Assembly (NCBI GenBank): GCA_036123635.1
Contig: JAZADL010000085.1
Coordinates: forward strand, 1-18,928
From: UBA9410 sp036123635
GTDB taxonomy: Bacteria; Actinomycetota; Acidimicrobiia; Acidimicrobiales; MedAcidi-G1
DNA: 18,928 nucleotides
Reading direction: 5' to 3'
Every line of letters starts with the position of its first letter. The stretch's first letter is position 1. Shown here piece by piece: positions 14,117-18,928 of this stretch. The notes under the pieces were generated by a model. It ran no database searches. It saw only the letters and a program-made list of their open reading frames with translations, and was not told the DNA's origin. Position numbers and translations under genes: made by a program.

Positions 14117-15124
14117 ATGTCCAAGCCGCTTCGTCCCGATGATCGAGGGGCACCGGTCAGCGACCTCCACCGTCGCTTGGCGGCTGCCGGGCACCGGGTA
14201 GGCGGGGTCGAGGAAACCGATGGGTATTTCGGACCCGAAACCACGCGGTCACTGCTGGCCTTTCAGGCTGAACGCGGCCTAAACGAGCACGGTCTAGTCG
14301 ACCAGACCACCCAAGCTGCCCTGGTTGAAGCCGGGCTGCGCCTGGGCGACCGTCACCTTTACCTCCACGCGCCGATGTTCCGAGGCGAGGATGTCTCTGA
14401 CCTGCAGCTCCGCCTGGGAGGTCTAGGTTTTGACGCCGGACGGATCGACGGGATCTTCGGTCCGGATACGGCGGGGGCTCTGGCTGACTTCCAGCGAAAC
14501 ACCGCTTTGGCCGTGGACGGGATCGCCGGACCTCAAACCATCCGGGCGTTGCACCAACTGTTAGGTCGACCAGCAGGCCGGACCACCGTGGCACAGGTAC
14601 GCGAGTTGGATCGACTACGCCAGGGCAGCCCCGAACTACATGGTCAGCGCTTAGCAGTCGGTCAGTTCGGTAGCTCTGCGGCCCTCAGCACGGCCTTGAG
14701 TCGGACGCTTCGGGCCCAGGGCGCCCACCTGTTGGACCTCGACCATCCGAATGAGGACACACAGGCAACCACAGCCAACGAGTTCCAGGCGATCCTATAT
14801 ATCGGACTCCGTATTGATAATTATTCTCATTCTCGTATTAGCTACTTCTCCATCAAGGGATTCCAGAGCGAGGGTGGATTCCGCCTGGCCCACCAGTGCG
14901 CTTCAGGCCTGGACCGTGCCCTCCTGTCGGCCGATGTACCGGTTACCGAGTGCCTAGGCCGCCAGATCCCCGTGCTGCGACAAACCCGAATGCCAGCCGT
15001 CCTGTGCAGCCTCGCCCCACCGTCAGTAGTGGTTCTATCGACGGCCGAAATCGCTGATGCTCTGGCCAATGCCATCACCCGGTGGATCGCCGACCCGGCT
15101 GCCGATCCGACCGGTAGTGGTTGA
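14117..15124 (+). CDS. cwlM: CwlM-like protein: two peptidoglycan-binding domains plus inactive amidase-like domain
   Basis: This 335-residue protein has no visible signal peptide and is probably cytoplasmic. Two PG_binding_1 repeats are visible: about 5-70 (RPDDRGAPVSDLHRRLAAAG, DGYFGPET, FQ) and about 88-150 (FRGEDVSDLQLRLGGLGFD, GRIDGIFGPDT, FQ). The rest (about 165-325) aligns by eye with the amidase_3 region of actinobacterial CwlM (for example RQTRMPAVL near the end). It lacks the DPGHGG histidine, the second metal histidine and the catalytic glutamate, so it should not cut peptidoglycan. Mycobacterial CwlM, also a pseudo-amidase, regulates MurA and binds MurJ; the same role here is inference. 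Position between trxA and parB matches the actinobacterial order. It converges on parB with a 28-bp gap. Confidence 0.8.
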   Translation: MSKPLRPDDRGAPVSDLHRRLAAAGHRVGGVEETDGYFGPETTRSLLAFQAERGLNEHGLVDQTTQAALVEAGLRLGDRHLYLHAPMFRGEDVSDLQLRLGGLGFDAGRIDGIFGPDTAGALADFQRNTALAVDGIAGPQTIRALHQLLGRPAGRTTVAQVRELDRLRQGSPELHGQRLAVGQFGSSAALSTALSRTLRAQGAHLLDLDHPNEDTQATTANEFQAILYIGLRIDNYSHSRISYFSIKGFQSEGGFRLAHQCASGLDRALLSADVPVTECLGRQIPVLRQTRMPAVLCSLAPPSVVVLSTAEIADALANAITRWIADPAADPTGSG

Positions 15125-15152
15125 TACCTGACCGACCGGGTTCCGAGCCGAA

Positions 15153-16079
15153 TTAGCCCTCTAACAGGCGAAAGAGCCGCTCCAGGTCGTCTAGATCGGC
15201 AAATTCCACGACGATCCGGCCCTTCCGACCCCGGGTGACCACCCGAACCGTTGTGTCGAGCCGATCAGCCAGAACCTGCTCAACCTCTAGCAGGGCCGCG
15301 TCCCGGGGATGGGCCGTGATCTCGCCCGGAGAGCCCACCGCGGGCACGATTACCTCATCCAGCGACCGCACTAGGTTCTCTGTCTGTCGGACCGACAGCC
15401 CTTCGTCGACCACCCTGGTGGCCAGGCGCTCGATTAGCGGACGATCCCTCAGGCCAGCCAGAGCCCGAGCGTGTCCGGCCGACAGCGATCCGACCATGAT
15501 CAACTGCTGTACAACGTCGGGTAGTTGTAAGAGGCGCAGGCTGTTAGCTACCGCTGGGCGGCTCCGCCCGACCCGCACGGCCACCTCGTGCTGGGTAAAG
15601 CCAAAATCGTCCATCAAGCGGTGGAAAGCGGCAGCCTCCTCCAACGGGTTGAGGTCGTCACGATGGAGGTTCTCCACAATGGCCTGCTCCAACGAATCAC
15701 GGTCCTCAACCGAGCGCACTACAGCCGGAACAGTGGCCAAGCCGGCCCGCCGAGCGGCCCGCCATCGACGTTCACCGGCCACTAACTCGTAGCCATCGGC
15801 ACCTTTCCGCAGGAGGAGGGGCTGGAGAACCCCCTGCTCACGAATAGAGGCAGTGAGCTCGGCCATCTTTTCATCGTCGAAGCCCTGACGAGGCTGGTAT
15901 GGGTTGGGGGAGATGTCGGCCACCGAAACCTCCTCGAACCGCGTCTCCTCCCCGGTCTTCATTTCGGCCGTCATCAGCGGATCGTTAGCCAATCCTTCAG
16001 CTAGAGGGTGCAGCGCCCCGGGAACGCCTCCTTCTGGTATCAGTGCAGAGAGACCCCTTCCTAAACCGCTCTTCTTCAT
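15153..16079 (-). CDS. parB: Chromosome partitioning protein ParB
   Basis: This 308-residue CTP-dependent DNA clamp loads at parS and spreads to organise the origin region. It starts MKKSGLGRGLSALIPE, the usual N-terminal ParA-contact motif. The VADISPNPYQPR segment follows (about 53-64), then the CTP-binding box GERRWRAAR (102-110), ENLHRDDLNPLEEA (136-149), the helix-turn-helix around 160-185 (FTQHEVAVRVGRSRPAVANSLRLL) and the C-terminal dimer domain. The frame extends upstream to 16208 within parA. The ATG at 16079 overlapping the parA stop (ATGA) has AAGGAGGT eight bases upstream and is the clear start. Its likely targets, two parS sites, lie just upstream of parA. Confidence 0.97.
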   Translation of the reverse strand: MKKSGLGRGLSALIPEGGVPGALHPLAEGLANDPLMTAEMKTGEETRFEEVSVADISPNPYQPRQGFDDEKMAELTASIREQGVLQPLLLRKGADGYELVAGERRWRAARRAGLATVPAVVRSVEDRDSLEQAIVENLHRDDLNPLEEAAAFHRLMDDFGFTQHEVAVRVGRSRPAVANSLRLLQLPDVVQQLIMVGSLSAGHARALAGLRDRPLIERLATRVVDEGLSVRQTENLVRSLDEVIVPAVGSPGEITAHPRDAALLEVEQVLADRLDTTVRVVTRGRKGRIVVEFADLDDLERLFRLLEG

Positions 16080-16861
16080 CCCAGGACCTCCTTGGCAAGT
16101 TGTCGGTATGCCACAGCACCCCGACATGTCGGATCGAACACGGTGATCGGCTGACCGAACGAAGGGGCCTCCGACAGGCGAATTGACCGGGGAATGACCT
16201 GCCGGCACACCTTTTCACCAAAATAGGCCCTGACCTCGTCGGCTACCTGTTCGGACAACTTGGTCCGGGCGTCATACATGACAAGTGCTATGTGGGAGAT
16301 CTCCAAGTCGGGATTCAGATTTGACCTAACCAGGTCCACATTGCCTACCAACTGTCCTAAACCCTCCAGGGCGTAGTACTCACACTGGATAGGAACCACT
16401 ACCTCACTGGCCACCACCAAGGCATTCACGGTCAGCAGTCCCAAAGCCGGGGGGCAGTCGATGAGGACCAAGTCATAATCGTCGACCACTTCGCCTAACG
16501 CCCGTTCCAACCGATGTTCACGGCTGAACGCCGTCACCAACTCGATCTCCGCTCCGGCCAACGGAAGGTTGGACGGTACTAGGTCCAAGTTGGGCACATC
16601 TGTGGGCCTGAGTACATCAACCAGAGAGACTCGTTGGAGCAATACCTCGTAAATCGAAGCCTCAAGGTCCCGGCTGGATACCCCGACTCCGGTGGTGGCA
16701 TTGGCCTGAGGATCCAGGTCTACCAAGAGGACCTTTTGCCCCTCCTCGGCCATTGCCGCTCCGAGATTGATCGTGGTGGTGGTCTTGCCCACCCCACCCT
16801 TCTGGTTAGCGACAGCGATGACACGGGAGCGCCCGTTCTCAAACGGCATTGGATGCATCAT
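16076..16861 (-). CDS. parA: Chromosome partitioning ATPase ParA (Soj)
   Basis: This Walker-type ATPase of about 261 residues binds DNA nonspecifically when ATP-bound and moves ParB-parS complexes. The deviant Walker A is KGGVGKTTTT at about 21-30 (two-lysine type), after VIAVANQ. The LLVDLDPQANAT segment follows, then VLIDCPPALG (Walker B region) and the DARTKLSEQVADEVRAYFGE and PRSIRLSEAPSFGQPI segments. The start is uncertain: TTG at 16885 lies very close to a GGAGGG sequence, while ATGs at 16861, 16858 and 16849 lack a strong ribosome binding site; I use 16861. It shares an ATGA overlap with parB. Confidence 0.95.
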   Translation of the reverse strand: MMHPMPFENGRSRVIAVANQKGGVGKTTTTINLGAAMAEEGQKVLLVDLDPQANATTGVGVSSRDLEASIYEVLLQRVSLVDVLRPTDVPNLDLVPSNLPLAGAEIELVTAFSREHRLERALGEVVDDYDLVLIDCPPALGLLTVNALVVASEVVVPIQCEYYALEGLGQLVGNVDLVRSNLNPDLEISHIALVMYDARTKLSEQVADEVRAYFGEKVCRQVIPRSIRLSEAPSFGQPITVFDPTCRGAVAYRQLAKEVLG

Positions 16862-16958
16862 GCACCCGACGCGACGCCAATGCAATCACCCTCCGACTAG
16901 TCATCCGGAAAGGTCGAGGCCCCTACAACGGAGCAGCTCCCGAGTCCTAGCGTCCCTG

Positions 16959-16974
16959 TGTTTCACGTGAAACA
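16959..16974. other. parS site 1 (ParB-binding centromere)
   Basis: The sequence is TGTTTCACGTGAAACA, an exact match to the well-known consensus of bacterial parS sites. It sits at the centre of a 24-bp perfect palindrome (16955-16978) upstream of parA, the standard place for parS near an origin. Confidence 0.95.
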
Positions 16975-17022
16975 CAGGATTTTAATTTATTAATAACCAT
17001 TCCTTTTATTTAGATCACGGGA

Positions 17023-17038
17023 TGTTCCACGTGGAACA
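17023..17038. other. parS site 2 (ParB-binding centromere)
   Basis: The sequence is TGTTCCACGTGGAACA, a perfect palindrome matching the parS consensus with the common CC/GG variant. It is centred in a 28-bp perfect palindrome (17017-17044). Its centre is 64 bp from that of site 1, and it lies just past the rsmG stop codon. Confidence 0.93.
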
Positions 17039-17056
17039 TCCCGTCCCCATTTACCC

Positions 17057-17734
17057 TCAAAACAGCGGATCCGAGGTCTGGCGACTGAACCGCCGGGGGA
17101 ACCGGTCCGGGCAATCGGTCACCATCTGCATGGCTCGGTAACCGGCTTGGCCGGTGTGCCAACCCCCCCGGTCCTCCAGGCCTATTGTCCTCAAACCGCC
17201 ATCCTCCCACCGTCCAGCCTGACCCCGGGTGCTGTCCGGTGGCTCGCTAACCACCAGAAATCCCCCCAGCATGAGGAGGGGAGCACCACATTCTGCCGTT
17301 GGCCCCGGAAGAGCGAAGCCCCGGGCCGTCACCAGATTCGCCTTACCTCGGAGCGGCCCCCGGCCAACCTCAACCGCGTCGGCCACCACGACCTCCACGC
17401 GATCCCCGAGGCCTAACCGGCGAACGGCCCACCGGAGAAAGGACCCACGTCGGTCCCCTCGGTCCACCAGCACCCAGCGGCACATCGTCAAAGTAGCCAA
17501 AACCAGGCCCGGTATCCCACCGCCGGTGCCCAAGTCAACGGCCAGAGCATCGGCAGATGGCCCCACTACACCAGAACTATCCGGATCTAACCACCCGAAA
17601 GGGCTCGAAACCCCATCTAACAACCCAAAACGAAGGAAACCCGCGCTATGCGCGGGCCCCTCTGCGGCCCCCGCAGGGGTCAGGTACCCCTCCAAGACCG
17701 CCCTGTCGAGGATCTCCTCGACCGTGACTGTCAC
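17057..17734 (-). CDS. rsmG: 16S rRNA (guanine-N7) methyltransferase RsmG
   Basis: This 225-residue SAM-dependent enzyme methylates N7 of G527 (E. coli numbering) in 16S rRNA; loss causes low-level streptomycin resistance in several bacteria. The SAM-binding motif is AVDLGTGGGIPGLVLA (about 65-80). It is followed by LVDRGDRRGSFLRWAVRRLGL, where R and K/R residues contact substrate, then the VVADAVEVGR and ANLVTARGFALP segments typical of RsmG. The C-terminus (PDRFPRRFSRQTSDPLF) matches the YPRR...P-type end. The N-terminal part (1-60) is rather divergent. The GTG start overlaps the jag stop (GTGA) without a strong ribosome binding site, suggesting translational coupling. Confidence 0.92.
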   Translation of the reverse strand: MTVTVEEILDRAVLEGYLTPAGAAEGPAHSAGFLRFGLLDGVSSPFGWLDPDSSGVVGPSADALAVDLGTGGGIPGLVLATLTMCRWVLVDRGDRRGSFLRWAVRRLGLGDRVEVVVADAVEVGRGPLRGKANLVTARGFALPGPTAECGAPLLMLGGFLVVSEPPDSTRGQAGRWEDGGLRTIGLEDRGGWHTGQAGYRAMQMVTDCPDRFPRRFSRQTSDPLF

Positions 17735-18738
17735 CCGGTGGACTCAACCATGATCATCACACGGCGATCGGCATCACTGCCTTCCGAAACCGTCATTAGG
17801 CCATCGATCTCGCCAATCGTGTCGTGAACCACTTTTCTGTCTGCAGCGCTCATGGGCTCTAGAGCACGGGAACGACCATCGGCCAGTACTTCTTCAGCCT
17901 GATTTCGAGCAAAATCGGCCAAAAATGATCGTCGTCGCTCACGGTACCCACCGATGTCAACGATTAGAGAACCCTCAGCCTGGCCATCAGAGCTCCGTTG
18001 GACCAGCGTCCGTGACAGCTCAGTAATGGCACGTACCGTCTCACCTCGCTGGCCGATGGCCAGACCCAGGTTCAAGCCCTGGGCCTCCACCGTCAAGCGG
18101 TCTTCGTCGATTGTGCTCGCTACCCGGGCGTCTAGACCCATCTTGTCGAGCAGCCCCTGGACAAAACCCTCGGTGATCTGGGCCTGTGTCTGCAGATCCA
18201 TGGCCTCCACCTCAGTCCTCTCTCGATCGCCTCCGCGATCGTCTCCGTTCGCCGACTTCACCGACGACTCCCTGGCCACCTTCTGGCGACCCCTGTTCCG
18301 GCCCGTCTCCGAACTTTGGGTGTTTTGGTCCTTTTTGGACTTTGAACTGCCTCTTTCTACTTCTCGATCCTCTCCACCGCTACGCCGGCGTCGATTGTCG
18401 CCGGACCGGGGACTCTGACCGGAATCACCATCCGACGATCCGCTGGATCGAACTCCTTTTCGATTTTCCTGGTCCTTCCGGCTAGATGAGCGGCCCCGGT
18501 TCTGACCACCGTTCCGATCACTCCGTCGGTTGCGGTCACGACGGTCCACCCTCGCACGGGGACTTGTCGGACGCACCCGCGCCCGGAGACGGGCTTCTGA
18601 CTTCTTCAAACCGAACATCGTTCTGCTGGGCTCAGCCAGGACCTCCACTTCCAGGTCGTCCTCAGCCACACCGAGCCGGTCGAGTGCACGTTCTTTAGCT
18701 TCATCGAGTGAAGCACCAGTGGTCTCAATCCACTCCAT
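17731..18738 (-). CDS. jag: Jag/KhpB family RNA-binding protein (Jag_N-KH-R3H)
   Basis: This 335-residue RNA-binding protein acts with KhpA in some Gram-positives to control division and envelope genes. The N-terminal Jag domain is at about 1-55 (MEWIETTGASLDEAKERALD, MFGLKKSEARLRARV). A long linker (about 56-180) is very rich in Arg, Ser, Asp, Gly and Lys and probably disordered. The KH domain (about 183-253) has AIGQRGET as its GxxG loop, and the C-terminal R3H domain ends near residue 333 with DRKVVH carrying the Arg-x3-His pair. ATG at 18738 has GGAGG eight bases upstream; GTG at 18744 overlaps the yidC stop (GTGA) and is the alternative. Confidence 0.93.
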   Translation of the reverse strand: MEWIETTGASLDEAKERALDRLGVAEDDLEVEVLAEPSRTMFGLKKSEARLRARVRPTSPRARVDRRDRNRRSDRNGGQNRGRSSSRKDQENRKGVRSSGSSDGDSGQSPRSGDNRRRRSGGEDREVERGSSKSKKDQNTQSSETGRNRGRQKVARESSVKSANGDDRGGDRERTEVEAMDLQTQAQITEGFVQGLLDKMGLDARVASTIDEDRLTVEAQGLNLGLAIGQRGETVRAITELSRTLVQRSSDGQAEGSLIVDIGGYRERRRSFLADFARNQAEEVLADGRSRALEPMSAADRKVVHDTIGEIDGLMTVSEGSDADRRVMIMVESTG

Positions 18739-18740
18739 GC

Positions 18741-18928
18741 TCACTTCCTCCTCTTCTTCTTGGAACCGCGGGCCCGTGTGGTCCCCGGAGGCGTTGTTCG
18801 TCCCCCGCGGTCACGGGCCGCTGGCGGCCTCTTGTCGGTTTTTGTCTGCTCATCAGCCACTTCTTTGCGACCACGGCGGCCTGTCTTCTTTTTTTTCGCC
18901 GGAGCGGCTGGCTTGGCTGGTTTCTGGT
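18741..18928 (-). CDS. yidC: YidC membrane insertase, C-terminal end (partial)
   Basis: The only long open frame on the minus strand from the right edge to 18741 encodes about 61 residues rich in Lys, Arg, Pro and Ala, with KKKKTGRRGRKE early and RGSKKKRRK at the end. Such basic tails are typical of actinobacterial YidC, where they contact the ribosome. Position right before jag and rsmG supports this. No membrane domain is in the window, so identity rests on tail composition and gene order. The stop codon is within a few bases of the jag start. Confidence 0.75.
   Translation of the reverse strand, partial: QKPAKPAAPAKKKKTGRRGRKEVADEQTKTDKRPPAARDRGGRTTPPGTTRARGSKKKRRK

Larger units (their letters stand above)
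16862..17056. promoter_or_regulatory. Upstream region of parA with parS pair and AT-rich spacer
   Basis: These 195 bp lie between the 3' end of rsmG and parA. An AT-rich block at about 16979-17016 (ttttaatttattaataacc) stands out in GC-rich surroundings and is flanked by the two parS palindromes. It likely carries the parAB promoter: reading leftward, TAAAAT near 16981-16986 resembles a -10 box, though no good -35 was found. ParB binding at the adjacent parS could repress this promoter; that is inference. Confidence 0.45.

Noticed and set aside
16979..17016. AT-rich spacer as oriC unwinding element
   Set aside because: No DnaA-box cluster (TTATCCACA type) is visible nearby, and in this gene order oriC is expected beside dnaA beyond the right edge.
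17017..17044. 28-bp palindrome after rsmG as a rho-independent terminator
   Set aside because: It contains a consensus parS core and has no T-tract immediately following in the leftward direction; parS explains it better, though a secondary role in RNA is possible.
17229..17753. 174-codon plus-strand frame antisense to rsmG
   Set aside because: It is a shadow of rsmG; the sequence is Pro/Arg/Ser/Thr low complexity without motifs.
1..18928. Defence systems, CRISPR arrays, insertion sequences or prophage
   Set aside because: No repeats with regular spacers, transposase or integrase motifs, or terminal inverted repeats were seen; the gene content is conserved core.

Overview
The window looks like a chromosomal segment close to the replication origin of a high-GC member of the Actinomycetota, most likely Acidimicrobiia or a relative. 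Support comes from gene order (yidC-jag-rsmG-parA-parB next to trxA-trxB and a CwlM-like protein, then rpsF-ssb-rpsR-rplI-dnaB) and from two actinobacterial families, DUF5318 and DUF6049. The class-level placement is inference: no rRNA or tRNA gene was seen.

Left part (1-7610): the 3' end of a branched-chain-amino-acid-type ABC ATPase on the plus strand faces a long minus-strand block. Read in transcription order, the block runs from a histone-deacetylase-like hydrolase through a CCA-adding enzyme with a degenerate HD region, DUF5318, the ribosomal/replication cluster rpsF-ssb-rpsR-rplI, dnaB and a small two-helix membrane protein to an MscS-type channel. The S18 gene has no cysteines and carries an unusual acidic tail with a 45-bp tandem repeat.

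Middle part (8699-15124): a plus-strand run diverges from the deacetylase gene. It encodes a GNAT acetyltransferase, a DUF6049 envelope protein, a DegV fatty-acid-binding protein, a small membrane protein, thioredoxin reductase, thioredoxin and a peptidoglycan-binding protein whose amidase-like domain has lost its catalytic motifs. The first three genes are joined by ATGA overlaps. murJ, often found next to DUF6049 in this neighbourhood, is not here.

Right part (15153-18928), minus strand: parB and parA overlap. A 195-bp region upstream of parA holds two parS sites, each inside a longer perfect palindrome, flanking an AT-rich spacer. Next come rsmG, jag and the 3' end of yidC. The genes serve chromosome segregation (ParABS), replication (DnaB, SSB), translation (S6, S18, L9, CCA enzyme, RsmG), membrane protein insertion and envelope regulation (YidC, Jag, CwlM-like) and thiol redox balance (TrxAB). 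I see no mobile element, CRISPR array or defence island. Most of the window is conserved core genome, and the oddities lie in individual proteins and in the parS and leader regions.
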